In this document: one piece after another, positions 9,376 to 20,289 of the stretch
Position numbering within the stretch: position 1 is the first letter of the stretch
Layout: the number at the start of each line of letters is the position of its first letter
Origin: Sergeia podlipaevii
Lineage: Eukaryota > Euglenozoa > Kinetoplastea > Trypanosomatida > Trypanosomatidae
NCBI GenBank assembly: GCA_030849805.1
Contig: JASANZ010002235.1
Coordinates: 1-64,000 of the forward strand
DNA: 64,000 nt
Direction of reading: 5' to 3'
Notes under the pieces: generated by a model
Told to the model about the DNA's origin: nothing
The model's database searches: none
Seen by the model: only the letters and a program-made list of their open reading frames with translations
Position numbers and translations under genes: made by a program

Positions 9376-11737
9376 AGTTGTATTTCCTATTATTATTATT
9401 GTTATTTTTTTTATTTTAAATCTCATGCGCACGCAATTGTGTTTAACAAGATATTTTAGCAGTTCATTCCATATATATAAAAAAACAACAACATATATAT
9501 CATACGCTATATGTGCTGGCAGCTCATTACATTTTTTTTTTTTTTTGTTTACAAGAAGCTTGTTTGTGCCACAGTGAAACCAGCAAAGGAAAGGAGAGAC
9601 ACACAAAAAGAAAAACTGTGTAACATAGCAATGAACGAAAACTAAAGTGGAATGAAAAAAAAAAAATATAAGCGAGAGGGGAATCGCTATTTCCCTCTCT
9701 TTTGTTTTCTTATGTTTTCTTTGCTTACTTTGTTGGTTTCCAAATATTGCGCCAGTTGTTGTTTCCTCTCTGTGTAACTGACCCTTTATGAGAGAAAAAA
9801 AGATGAAGGAGGAAGAGAGAAGGGGAGGGGGGGGGTCACATCCACGAAAAGCAAGCAAACAGGAAACGGAAATAAAGGATCAAAATGAAGTATTCTGAGG
9901 AGCAGCAACGCCAAAGATATCAATAATTAAAAAAAAAAACGCGACTGTGAACAGCGAAAAGGGATCACTTTTTCCTTCATTCCTATATATATATACTTCT
10001 TTTTTTTTTTGCCTTTTTTTTTCAAAGAATATCTGCTCGTTATGGGGATACAGGCATTTATCACTGAATACTATCTGTATATATACGTGTGTGCGCACCT
10101 GCCATTCTTTTTTTTTTTTCTTGTTTTCAAGTGGCAGTTAACAAGGGTCTCTCTTTCAATAGAAGAAAGGGCCAGAAAATGCTCAGCATCGCTCATTTTA
10201 TGTGCTCTGCTGGTGTTATATATATATATATATATATTGATATTTCTCTTTCCCATTCGCTGCATTTGCTGCTGCTGCTTTTTTTTTTTTTTTTTTCTTC
10301 CACTGTTAGTGGTTGCCAGCGGGGATCCTACTACTTTCATTGAGAGAATCAGACAAAAGTACGTAAAAGGAATGAAACGCAAAAATAAAAAAAGTTGACT
10401 CTGCATTAGGAAGAAAAAACTGTTTTTTTTTTTAAAGTATATTGAGTATCGACTGATGGCAATGAAAAGGTGAATAGAGTGACACTTACCCATAGCTCGA
10501 CCTATATTATGCATAAGAAGCATAGAGCAAAAAGCATAAAAAAAGCAAAAAGAGAAGGACCCCGTTTTATATCTTATTTAACTCATATATAGTGCTGAAG
10601 ACCTATTTATCTTTTTTATACTCTTGTGATATCATCTTTTTTTTTTTTCCTTTGTGTGTGTGTGAATTTCAATTTTTTTCTGTACTACACTTTCTCCTCA
10701 CTAGTATTATTTCTATTACTATTTTTTAGCCAGTTTTTTTTTTTTTGCTTGTTATGTGGACACCTTAATGAAGGAAATAAGAGAGAAGGAAAACCAGGTG
10801 AGAGGGATGCGAACAGCAACAACAAGGCACGCTTCTTTTTTTTTTTTTTCAACTATCTTTTATGTTTCCACTATCATTCTTTTATTTCCTTTCTGTCTTC
10901 TTCATTACGTGATATATTCATTGTGGAACAGAGAGAAAAATAAGAAAGCAATGATTAAAAATAACAACAAAAGCGCAATACACATATACACACACACATA
11001 CATACACGTTTGTGTGTCACATGGGTGTGAAGGGGTAGAGTAACAGTTGGAGAGGACACTGTCGGCTCACACATTATGTTAGCGCCAACATTCGATGAGA
11101 GAAAATATATATATATATATATAAAAGTTAAAACAAAGATAGATGAACAAGGAAGCAACTATTGCCACACCATGAAAATGTGGATAGGGAGGAGGAGGGA
11201 GATGCTAAGTTATGCACGGCGGCATTAACGCACTTTCTACTCTGAAGTAGAAAGGGGTCATTATTGTTATTGCATTCCCTTCCTACAGGATACACTTTTT
11301 TTTTGTAAACATTAGTTTACTTTCTATTTTTTTTTTTTAAAAAATACACTTTCTTACTCTCTCTCTCTCTCTTTTCTTTCACATATGTATACATAGAGAT
11401 GCTTTATTGCGTCGATCATATCGTTTGCCCGTCTCAATAGACATACATAAAGCTGGCTGATAACTGTACCAGGTGGGTAAACCTCCAGGGTACACACGCT
11501 CAAGGAGACAGCTGGGTGTTATACTTTCTTTTTTTGTTTTGTTTGTTTGTAGCACAGCACTATTCAAAATTGATATCAAGAGAGAAACAGAGAGCTTTAA
11601 TTTTCTCTCTCTCTCTCTCATTCTCTCATTCTCTCATATTTTTGTAACTATTTAAATAGTGAGTGTTGTCTATTGGTCACAGAGCTTTTTATCAACTTTT
11701 TTTTTCTTCTTTTCTTTTTGCTGCTGGTGCGCGTGGA
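9376..11737. other. 2.4 kb intergenic region
   Basis: AT-rich spacer with many T tracts, a TA repeat at about 10217-10237 and another at about 11106-11122. A G-rich run sits at 9822-9835 (four G, A, nine G). A perfect 9-bp inverted repeat lies at 11233-11254. No credible reading frame was found. Near the 3' end, CT-rich sequence (about 11600-11640) and an AG at 11658-11659 could serve as the splice acceptor for the next gene. Confidence 0.65.
11233..11254. repeat. Perfect inverted repeat (9-bp arms, 4-base loop)
   Basis: CTTTCTACT at 11233-11241 and AGTAGAAAG at 11246-11254 are exact reverse complements around CTGA. In RNA this would form a short hairpin in the spacer, about 480 bases before the kinase-like gene. 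Its function is unknown and it could be chance. Confidence 0.6.
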
Positions 11738-14700
11738 ATGGAAAACGTAAGCGATCGACGTCGGCATGCTACACACGCAACGTACTCGCCTCAACAGGCA
11801 AATATGATGAACCCCCCTTCTTCGTCTCTACTCCCGGCAGCATATCGGGGAAATTACCGGGCTGGCACACCAGCCACAGCAGTCTTCAATATCAACAATG
11901 AGCCCGGCAGTCACGCAGAGTCGTCCTCCTCTCACAAACTCGTAATCTTTGGCGCTGAAACGTTGCCTGATACTTGTAGCGGTGGCCAGCTCTTTCATCG
12001 CGGTGGTGATGCCTTCTCCTCATCGGTTGTTATGAACTGTGGAGCGGATGACATTCGACACCAGAGCAACGCACTCCCTGGTCGCTATTCATGTGGCGAA
12101 TATAGAGGAAAGGTAGTACATCAAGGTTTTGGTGAAGATAGGGAGGAGGGAGATGACGAATTGACAGAGCCAAACTGGCGCCGACCCGCACCCCGCATGT
12201 CCTGCTACACGCAGCGACTTTCGTATTTTTTCCTGTTCCTTCTTTTTGTGTTTGCTCTGGTGAATGTAGGGGTTGTGATTGCGTATGTGAAGCGTCGACC
12301 CCACAGTACTACACTGCTGCCAGTGCCGTCGACCGCAAGCGTTATACCTAGACATACGAGAGATGACATGAAAACCACTGCACAGGGAGGAGGTGATGGC
12401 GCTCCGTCCGTTGGGGATCCACGGGCACCACCACCACCGCCGCGAGGACTCACACGCACTGCTACTGATCATGCTAGAGACACTCAGGCAGCACCTGACA
12501 CGAAGAGTGTCATCCAAGAGGGAGAGGGTAAAGGAAGGAGGGAGGACATGCTGCAACGAGACGGCAGCAACACGATGCTGACCCCACCACCAGTAGATCT
12601 TGGCGGCATCACTGCACAGGAGGCGACAAACGCCGCGCTGATCGCGCGTATTGGGGAGGAGGTTGCGGCTATGGAACGTGCTGGCGACCAGGGGTCTTAC
12701 ATGAAGCGCTTTAGAGACGCAGTGAACTTTCAGCCCCGTGAGGACAGTCGCTTTCCTGAGGGTTTCTTTACCGAGCTGGGGGACTACAACCGTGTTCGTG
12801 GGCTCTACGACGCACTCAGTGAGGCCAGACTTCCTGACCGAGACGAAGGGCGAAGCTTTTTTGGTTTAGACCTCAAGGCCACTTCCACTGTGTCTACAGC
12901 TGCGGAGGCGCTAGAGCAGCATGGTAAGAACTTCAAGTCAATTGAAACGTATGAAAGTCGTGGAGTTTTGCTGCCCACCAGCGTAGAACGTGAGTCATAC
13001 GAGAAAAGGGACGGAGGTGGGGGTGGAGATGAAGCCACCGTCGTGACAGAGGGCGGAAACGCATACTTACAATGGCCTCCAGGTGCGCTACCCCGCATGA
13101 CTCAGCAGGCACTTGACTATTTTCATGCTGAGGCAGCCACCACGCGAGCGTACGACTCCCGTGTGTACCTGCAACACGCTTTTCACTACAGGGAGGACCT
13201 TTCCTTCCCTTATCCACGAGCCATCGCTCAGAGCGTTGGGGTACCCACTACTGGGGAAGCAACAGCTGCAGGGCAAGAGAACAAAGGGAGTAGGCTGACT
13301 GAGGCGGTCAGTTTCTGTGATTCATCTGACGCTGATTATACCATCACGAAGGACTTTGCGTGTGAGCGCTACCTCAGCGACCCACGCAACTGGCTAGCGA
13401 TTAAGCCGCTGGGGAGTGCATTGACTACAGGACGCACCATCAAGTTTCTTATCTCCTACCGCCATGCGAACGTGACCGCAATTGTGAAGGTGCCCCAAAT
13501 TGGCTTTGTGCTTGAGCCTTTCAGTGAGGTGAGCGCATACGCGATGGACCGTCTGCTTGGATTTAATCGAGTTCCCCCGACGGTCTTGCGTGAGTTCCCT
13601 ATAGATTTTCTCAAGGCGGCTACGGCGTCTTTGAAAAGTACCTTCTACACGCACTGGGTACGTGAATGGGTGCTAGTGAGCAAAGCCACGGCGCGGGCTC
13701 GCAGGCCTTGCACAGACACGGTTCTCCTCGATATACTCGCTGCGACGAAACACATCACGGCCGCTTCGGCAAGGAGCCCCGGTGGAGTGGCTCGAGGTGC
13801 AGGACGCGACAGGAGCAGTACCCCCGCATGCCTCATGGTCTCTATGCAGCTGTGGTTGAATGATGTAGATGCTGTAGAAAGCACCGTGCTGGCCAACACA
13901 GAGGCCATGCAGGACACACTACTTCACTTTTCCCTTCCCTTAACGAATGGCCATCGCTGGTCCATGCAGAGCGGCAGGGCCGCTGCTGAAGCGTATCGTG
14001 CGTCCCCTCCATACATCGGGTGGCGTGAGGCCGTGTATGGCGTAGGTGCGGCATCTGCCACGACGAATGTTTCAAAGCAACAACAACAGCAGCAGCAGCA
14101 CGAAAGTGGTCTCGCACGCGGACGAATCGCTGTGTCGAAAGTCGTAGAGTCGATTCTGTTCCGCGGCACTGCTGCCGCGGTTGGACCGCACAAGCCGCTC
14201 ACGGACTCCGCACTTGCATACATTGCAACAACGGAACGCTTCGATCAGCTGGTCTTTGATACTGTTATCGACAATCGCGACCGATGGGCGGGGCACAACA
14301 CTTTTGCACTTGCTGCGTGTAGCGCGCACCCGCATCGATTGGGGTGCCGGTATCTTCGCAGACAGCGCTACATACAGTACCTGAGGTGGACCAACGAGAA
14401 CCCGTGGCCATCGTCGCCGGAGACATTCGCCGATGCTTCTTCTGCAATCGTTGCTTCTGGCGCTTCAGCAAATCAGTTTGCGGAGTATTACACGCCGCAA
14501 CACCTTGCTGCCTCCCCCCCTTCCCGCTCTCACATGCGTCTTGTGTATCTAGACCAGGGCAGCGGCTTTTATCGCTCCGTGCTGCACAAGGACAGCCCGT
14601 TCAACGCGGCCACGTTCCGGCTGTGGAGACAGACGCAAGAAGCACGACCGCAGCAACAACAGCAGCAGCGGCGGCTGCGGGAGGCGGAAACGGAGCAGCG

Positions 14701-15247
14701 TGGACGTGGGGTGCAGCGCTACCGTCATCCTGGACCCTTGTGCCGCCTTGCGAGGGGTACCCTATTGCGGCTCGACAGCATTGCCAGGTTTGCTCTGAAC
14801 CGTTCATTAGAGGACCTCCAGAAGAATGGTCAGAACGCACACGCATCAGACATCCTTGTGAGGTTCTATATTGATCAGCGCGATGCTGCCTTGAGTCGTG
14901 AGGCGGCAGCAGTGGAGGAGGAGGTTGTGAAGACGAAGGAGATAAAAAAAGGTGGTAAAGATCAGCAGACCCCGGAGGCGGATTTCCAAAATGGCGCTGC
15001 CCCTGACAGTGAAGCTGACGACTCCGCTTGGTTCATCGGCAGCCAACCTTCTTCCTCGTCTGCGAGTTACGAGGCGGCTGCGGTAGGCGAGGCGCTTTAC
15101 CCGCTGCTGATGGTGAGGCTACCACTTGACATTGGCCGCGTGCTACCACATGATCAGCTGAAGTCCGCGTGTCGGCGTGTGTGGTCCATCTTGGCGCATA
15201 GGGGCAGGTGTGCGGGGCATTATACTCCGGGGGAAATGTATTTCTAG
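11738..15247 (+). CDS. Type II membrane protein with FAM20/four-jointed-like kinase domain
   Basis: A 1169-residue protein with a basic, disordered cytosolic N-terminus, one transmembrane segment at about 162-184 and a long lumenal part. The pattern of the C-terminal half matches the atypical secretory-pathway kinases FAM20A/B/C and four-jointed (FJX1). A Lys (584) in AIVKV is followed by EVSAYAMDRLLGFNRVPP with Glu597, comparable to the FAM20 Lys/Glu pair and its AAFHLDR...RVPP segment. FDTVIDNRDRW (Asp845, Asn846, Asp848, Arg849) matches the catalytic-loop N-x-D-R. YLDQGSGF (Asp939) matches the metal-binding LDNGxGF. Paired cysteines flank these motifs. Family members phosphorylate secreted proteins or glycans in the Golgi; the substrate here is unknown. 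The frame opens upstream only with GTG, so ATG 11738 is used. Two Gln-rich insertions (about 785 and 970) look like loops. Confidence 0.72.
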   Translation: MENVSDRRRHATHATYSPQQANMMNPPSSSLLPAAYRGNYRAGTPATAVFNINNEPGSHAESSSSHKLVIFGAETLPDTCSGGQLFHRGGDAFSSSVVMNCGADDIRHQSNALPGRYSCGEYRGKVVHQGFGEDREEGDDELTEPNWRRPAPRMSCYTQRLSYFFLFLLFVFALVNVGVVIAYVKRRPHSTTLLPVPSTASVIPRHTRDDMKTTAQGGGDGAPSVGDPRAPPPPPRGLTRTATDHARDTQAAPDTKSVIQEGEGKGRREDMLQRDGSNTMLTPPPVDLGGITAQEATNAALIARIGEEVAAMERAGDQGSYMKRFRDAVNFQPREDSRFPEGFFTELGDYNRVRGLYDALSEARLPDRDEGRSFFGLDLKATSTVSTAAEALEQHGKNFKSIETYESRGVLLPTSVERESYEKRDGGGGGDEATVVTEGGNAYLQWPPGALPRMTQQALDYFHAEAATTRAYDSRVYLQHAFHYREDLSFPYPRAIAQSVGVPTTGEATAAGQENKGSRLTEAVSFCDSSDADYTITKDFACERYLSDPRNWLAIKPLGSALTTGRTIKFLISYRHANVTAIVKVPQIGFVLEPFSEVSAYAMDRLLGFNRVPPTVLREFPIDFLKAATASLKSTFYTHWVREWVLVSKATARARRPCTDTVLLDILAATKHITAASARSPGGVARGAGRDRSSTPACLMVSMQLWLNDVDAVESTVLANTEAMQDTLLHFSLPLTNGHRWSMQSGRAAAEAYRASPPYIGWREAVYGVGAASATTNVSKQQQQQQQHESGLARGRIAVSKVVESILFRGTAAAVGPHKPLTDSALAYIATTERFDQLVFDTVIDNRDRWAGHNTFALAACSAHPHRLGCRYLRRQRYIQYLRWTNENPWPSSPETFADASSAIVASGASANQFAEYYTPQHLAASPPSRSHMRLVYLDQGSGFYRSVLHKDSPFNAATFRLWRQTQEARPQQQQQQRRLREAETEQRGRGVQRYRHPGPLCRLARGTLLRLDSIARFALNRSLEDLQKNGQNAHASDILVRFYIDQRDAALSREAAAVEEEVVKTKEIKKGGKDQQTPEADFQNGAAPDSEADDSAWFIGSQPSSSSASYEAAAVGEALYPLLMVRLPLDIGRVLPHDQLKSACRRVWSILAHRGRCAGHYTPGEMYF

Positions 15248-16314
15248 GTGTTACCTACTTTTTTTTTTGGTAAGAGTTTATCTATTTGTTGCATACCCCA
15301 CTCCCTTCCCCTCCTCCCTCCTTTGTTTTATATTAAGTTGTTATACCTATCTCTTTGTAGAATATATATATTATTTATACATATTATTTATTTACCCATT
15401 TGCGTGTGTTTGTGCATTGCGTTCAAAGCAAAAACAACAATAGCAACAACCAAAATTGGTATTCCACTCATCTTAAAAGGAGACTGCTGATTCTTTCTTT
15501 TGGCTTCTTTATGGATAAAATGGCTGGGAAGAACATTGTACCAAGTCAAACGCCACACACGTATATATATATTCTTTTTGCTCTTGCACTCTTGATGAAC
15601 CCTTTCCCAGCTCCTTCTTATTTATATTTTCATTTTTGGTAGAGGTTATCTATATACTGCCAGTATCCATATTATCATTTTTCTTTTGTTTTCCTTCTTT
15701 CCTCCTCCCCCCTTTTTTTTCTTAAAGAAGTGAGCAGTACCCGTTTCTGTGATAGAGCGAAGCACGGCGGGACTTCCTCTCCCGTCTCTTTTTCTTATTT
15801 TTTTTTATTAATTATTTTACATATATGTGTGAAAGGCAAAGAGGAAAAAAAAGGAAGAAACAAAATAGCGTATTTTTAAAAAATTTATAACTATTCAATA
15901 TCGCCTCTCTCTCATACATACATTTTTGCGTTTTAAAAGAGATAGCAATAGTGTTTGTAAGTACTCAGTTAACTTTATATCTCATTGTGCGTGTGTGTGT
16001 GTGTTTTCTTTTTTTTTTTTCCTCTTAAATACATTCTTTAGTTTCTTACAAGTTTAGATTATATCTTTTTCTTTTTTTTTTTGTGTGTGTGTGTGCGCGA
16101 TTATTATCAATTATTGTCGTGTCAGTGTGTGTGTAGGGGATTCTCTTCACCTTTTAAAAAAAATAAATAGAAAAAGCAACAACAATAGAAAATCGAAAAC
16201 AAAGAGTATAATTTCTATTTTATATCACAACTTACGATTGTGGTTCCTTTTTCTTTTTATATCATTCTATATATATTTGCTTATCGTACTTTTACGTATT
16301 CTAGTGTTGAGCGC
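15248..16314. other. 1.07 kb intergenic region
   Basis: T-rich and TG-rich spacer with no supported gene. A pyrimidine-rich stretch at about 16241-16258 and an AG at 16303-16304 lie just before the next ATG, which would give a very short 5' UTR of about 10 bases. Other AGs further upstream are also possible. Confidence 0.65.
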
Positions 16315-19300
16315 ATGTCTCACGGTTCAGCCAAAAGTGCTCTTTCTTTTTCTTCATCTGTAGACACCTCACTGCAGCCCTCCGATGCCGGTCTCTCACT
16401 AGACGAGTTGGTTAGTGCTGTGCGTGGCCTCCTCGCTGAGCTGGCACTCCCATCTATGGATCAGGTAGCCATAGAGGAGAACGTGCTCGCTCCTGCGTGT
16501 GCCTTACTAGAATCAAAGCGATCATGTGGGAACAGTCATACAGATACTTCTACAATGAGAAGTACCACCGTGGACACTACTGATCTGTCGAGTACTGCGC
16601 AGTCTTTCCGCGACAGCAGCAGCTCAAACTCTAATACACAGGCATCGTCTCCGAACAACAGCAGCACCAAATATGCCCTTGGGTGGGTTGCGCTCAAGCG
16701 GTCTAAGCACTCGGACTACTACACCACTGGCGTGCCTGACAACGCGGGGGAGAAGCCAGAAGAAAAGAAAGGTGACGTGCATCACACGACAGCGACTACC
16801 AAGTCGTGTTCGCCATCACCACTCCCTTTCACTTTCTCCTGCTCTTCTCCGTCTTCATCGTTAGCCAAGCAGCCAAAAGGTCAAGCGAAGACGCGCACGA
16901 GGACGACGCGAGATCCCAACATGTTCGACACGGAAGACACCATCACTCCTTCTCTTCCTTTTCATTTGGGGTCTTCGTCTAAAACCCCACCGAATACTAG
17001 CGCGGTGCAACCGCAGGCACGTGGTACTCCTTCTCTCAAGCTCACGAAAGAAGCAGTTGTATTCTCACACGACCGGCAAGTCCGTGCGGCGCAGCCACTC
17101 ACCAACAGTACCCGGAAGAAGAAAAATCAAGCCCGCACATCGGTGGAGGCGGATGACTCTGTGGGAGATTTTATGGAACATAGCGAAGAGATGCAAGCGG
17201 TGCGAGACGTGCACAAGACACTACGCGATTTTCGTATGGCGACACGGCGTGTGTTGCTGGCGATACGACAGCGTGAAATAGTGTGGACTGCGCTGTGCCA
17301 CTTTCTTTGTATTGCAGCTGTGGAGAGGCCTTCTCGGCCGGCGTCCTCCGCCAGCGTGGGCACTGCGCAAAGCACTAGTAAAAATACTGGTATGGCACGT
17401 GGTGCTTCAGCATCAACGGAAGCGCTGAAACCAGTAAACAAGGACTTAAATATAGTGAAATTATCACAGCCACCACCACCACCACCACCAGCACCAGCAC
17501 CAATCACACCCTCCATGACGGAGAAGAAAGCAGTGGATGAAGCTGGGGAAGAGAAGGGAATGACGTCCGCAGCGGTAGTGGGAGACCTTCGTCGTAGATG
17601 GGGCAGCAATACGGACATGCATGAAAGGAGCACAATCTCCACTGATGACAAGGTTGATGTGGTCGGTGGGAGTACTTTGGAAAAGATGACAAGGCCGCCG
17701 CCGCCGCTACTGCTGCGGCCACATACCCCGCTGGCTGCGCGTGCAGGCCTTGAGGTGCGCTCGGTTCCCCCTTTGCCAGTTCTGCAGGTATGCACACCTC
17801 ACAGCACCTCTGCTGTGAGCGCTTGTACATCACCTGCTGCTGCTGCTGCCGCTGTAAAGGCGGTGAAAGAAAAACAGTTAAAGCAAAAAGAAAAAAAAGA
17901 TGAAGTTGAAGCCGGCGGGAATCGGTTTTATCAAGGCCGCCGGCATTCTTGCCCGACGACGACGGCTTCCGCAGTCTCCTCTGAGCAGCGGAGGGCTCAC
18001 ATAAACACGGAGGAGCAGGAGAAGGGCATCTCGCCACACCCACCCCCAACAGCACCACTGCCACCACCCTTCTCATCCCGGTTGCTGCACGAGAAGGAGA
18101 ACAATGGCATCGCGACGGTGGTGTCTCTCGGTACCGCCCTGAACCGAGCTCCTTGCGCCGCCTACGTGCCCTGTGTACTTCACTTCTTTTTTTATCTCCA
18201 GCAAACGACTGTGCGAGTTGTGGAGGAGATCGCTGCGTGGCGCGACTTGCTCACCTTTCCTCAGCCCTTTATCGTGGAGCAGCACAACTACTTGCTAGAG
18301 GTCCTGCAGCAGGTGGCATCGCTTGCAGGGCATGAGGTCGTCTGCAGGGCTCTCAACTTGCAGTATGCGCCGGGAAATGCTGCTGTGGGTGGTGCTCCTG
18401 CGTCACTCGCAATGAACGCATGGGGCTTGGGCTCTGCCGATGAGGGTGCGCAGACCGCGGAGGAGACAAGGCGACAGAAACAACTGCTACTGCACCCGCT
18501 TTTTAGCGATCGACTGGCGCTCCTCAAGATGCACGTCGAGCCTCCTCCGTATTTGCGAGCTATGGAGGCCTCCTCTCGCGGCGGTGGTGGTGGTGGTACG
18601 CAGTCGTCTTCCCCCTCGCTTTCCCATCCGTCCTGCTCTACCAGGAGTGCAGGTACGCACCACAGCAGCAAGACGAGTTCTCTTCAACCGACCTCAGAGA
18701 CTGCTCACCACGCTCAGGACAACGAAGATGTTGTCTCTTCTGCAGGCCCTGTTGAGAAAAATTTGCCATCATCATCACCTCCTGCTTCGCATGTGCTTCT
18801 ACTACCTGTGTCTCTCCTCAACGAGTACCGCCCGCACTCGCCGTACAGCAACAGCAGCCTTCTTCACTGTGCCCAGGCGGCCGCTTCTCACGTATCTCAT
18901 AGTGTTCCTTCGCCAGCTTCACAAGAGCAGCAGCAGCAGCTACCTCACGGCAGCTGGAAGGATCTTGCCACGCCACATGCAGCAGTAAGCCCTCAGGCTA
19001 TCAAGTCAATTCTGTCTCCTGCAGCTGTTGCGAGGGCATCGGGACAGCATCAGGGGGCATCCCAAATAGAGACACACGAGGGCAAGGAAAAGGCGGTACG
19101 CCCAGCTCACCGTAGGCGGAGAGCAAAAGTGCGGCACTCGTCTTCACTGCGACGTCACTCGCGCGGCGCTGTCACGATCAACGAGGTGACTGAAGTCACC
19201 CCAGGGAGAGTGCAGAGCGCTGAGGACATACTCTGTGCCGAGGTTGAGACGCAGCTGAGCTGCTTGCAGGAGAGCATCTCTCAAGGCGTGCGGGGGAGGT

Positions 19301-19587
19301 ATCCTCTCTTGTTGTTGATGAAGCAGGAGCAAGACAATTGTCGAAGGACGTTCAGCGCGAGAAGTGAGAGGAAACATGGCGCAAGCACGAATGCGGCCTT
19401 GGTGGCGGTGCCTCGTAGGCGGGGCGAGAGAGTTGGAGAGGCGGATGGGGCGTCGGTGGAGCGACATCGACGCGGCGAAGTGGTGCTTGTGCGTGTCAGC
19501 GACAAGAAACTTCTTGTGGAGTGGCTGCAGAGGCTGGAGCGGTGCCTGGTGAGTCTTGGAAGGGGAAGAAGTGAAGTACCCCCATAA
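16315..19587 (+). CDS. Conserved-looking hypothetical protein, low complexity with helical islands
   Basis: A 1090-residue protein that I do not recognise. Most of it is Ser/Thr/Pro/Ala-rich and probably disordered, with a run of prolines near residue 385 and Gln runs near 880. Three stretches look folded and helical. The first is an N-terminal segment (about 24-66). The second lies around 290-335 (EMQAVRDVHKTLRDF and a hydrophobic continuation). The third is a longer one around 610-690 containing AAYVPCVLHFFFYLQQ and FIVEQHNYLLEVLQQV. A basic C-terminal segment ends with DKKLLVEWLQRLERCL. No signal peptide, transmembrane segment or catalytic motif is evident. The open frame begins further upstream at a GTG; ATG 16315 is taken, 10 bases after a possible splice AG. 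It could be a structural or cytoskeletal protein, but nothing seen proves that. Confidence 0.8.
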   Translation: MSHGSAKSALSFSSSVDTSLQPSDAGLSLDELVSAVRGLLAELALPSMDQVAIEENVLAPACALLESKRSCGNSHTDTSTMRSTTVDTTDLSSTAQSFRDSSSSNSNTQASSPNNSSTKYALGWVALKRSKHSDYYTTGVPDNAGEKPEEKKGDVHHTTATTKSCSPSPLPFTFSCSSPSSSLAKQPKGQAKTRTRTTRDPNMFDTEDTITPSLPFHLGSSSKTPPNTSAVQPQARGTPSLKLTKEAVVFSHDRQVRAAQPLTNSTRKKKNQARTSVEADDSVGDFMEHSEEMQAVRDVHKTLRDFRMATRRVLLAIRQREIVWTALCHFLCIAAVERPSRPASSASVGTAQSTSKNTGMARGASASTEALKPVNKDLNIVKLSQPPPPPPPAPAPITPSMTEKKAVDEAGEEKGMTSAAVVGDLRRRWGSNTDMHERSTISTDDKVDVVGGSTLEKMTRPPPPLLLRPHTPLAARAGLEVRSVPPLPVLQVCTPHSTSAVSACTSPAAAAAAVKAVKEKQLKQKEKKDEVEAGGNRFYQGRRHSCPTTTASAVSSEQRRAHINTEEQEKGISPHPPPTAPLPPPFSSRLLHEKENNGIATVVSLGTALNRAPCAAYVPCVLHFFFYLQQTTVRVVEEIAAWRDLLTFPQPFIVEQHNYLLEVLQQVASLAGHEVVCRALNLQYAPGNAAVGGAPASLAMNAWGLGSADEGAQTAEETRRQKQLLLHPLFSDRLALLKMHVEPPPYLRAMEASSRGGGGGGTQSSSPSLSHPSCSTRSAGTHHSSKTSSLQPTSETAHHAQDNEDVVSSAGPVEKNLPSSSPPASHVLLLPVSLLNEYRPHSPYSNSSLLHCAQAAASHVSHSVPSPASQEQQQQLPHGSWKDLATPHAAVSPQAIKSILSPAAVARASGQHQGASQIETHEGKEKAVRPAHRRRRAKVRHSSSLRRHSRGAVTINEVTEVTPGRVQSAEDILCAEVETQLSCLQESISQGVRGRYPLLLLMKQEQDNCRRTFSARSERKHGASTNAALVAVPRRRGERVGEADGASVERHRRGEVVLVRVSDKKLLVEWLQRLERCLVSLGRGRSEVPP

Positions 19588-20289
19588 GGGTTAGAACGAG
19601 ATAGAGAGAATGTGTACATGTGTTGGGTGAGGGTGGGATATGTAGTTCTATGTCCATCAGAAAAGAAGCGAAAACAAAACTGCTGTCTCTACAAAACTAC
19701 AATTCCCATTTTATTGGCCTGTATGTTTTTGTAAATGCAAGTTTACCTTACCAGTGAATGAACGTAATTTTCTTTTTGTTACTATTTTTTTTCTCGTCAT
19801 CTCTTGTTTTTTTTTCTTTTCCATTATTATCTTTTGTACCAATCATCCTACTGAATACAATCTCTATCAGAGAATAAGGGTGTATATTGGAGTACCTTTT
19901 TTTTTTTTTTGTCTCTTTAGTTGAACTCAAGACACGAATATCAAAGTGCGGTTTCTACGGTGCGAGTGCTGAGTCCGAAGGGGGAGTCAGCCTTGACATT
20001 GCTTGTGTATAGTACTTGTATTCTATTTTTTTTTTTTTAAATCTGTTTGGTCTCTCTCAATATATATTCTCTTTTGGCGAAGTTATACACAGTCCCGCGA
20101 AAGATATACATACATTGTACTTGAAGGCGGTAGAGAGAGAGAGAGTTTGGTAAACAGGGGTGGGCTTTTGCATCCACACAGTTATCAAGAAAGAAGAAGA
20201 ATAAAAAAGAAAAAACGGTTAGTTGGCGTAGACGAAAAGAAGCCAAAAAAAAGTAAAAAATATATATATAGCGAGAGAGAGAGAAAGAG
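19588..20289. other. 0.7 kb intergenic region
   Basis: T-rich spacer without a credible gene. It contains a G+C-richer stretch at about 19940-20000 able to form an imperfect stem (19968-19991), T tracts at about 19895-19910 and 20025-20038, and a GA repeat directly before the next start codon. AGs around 20083-20094 after the second T tract are candidate splice sites. Confidence 0.6.
20270..20289 (+). repeat. GA repeat abutting the start codon
   Basis: A purine-only stretch of mostly GA repeats ends directly at the ATG of the first SMP gene, so it is part of its 5' UTR. Similar tracts precede the starts at 41953 and 60381. Confidence 0.7.
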
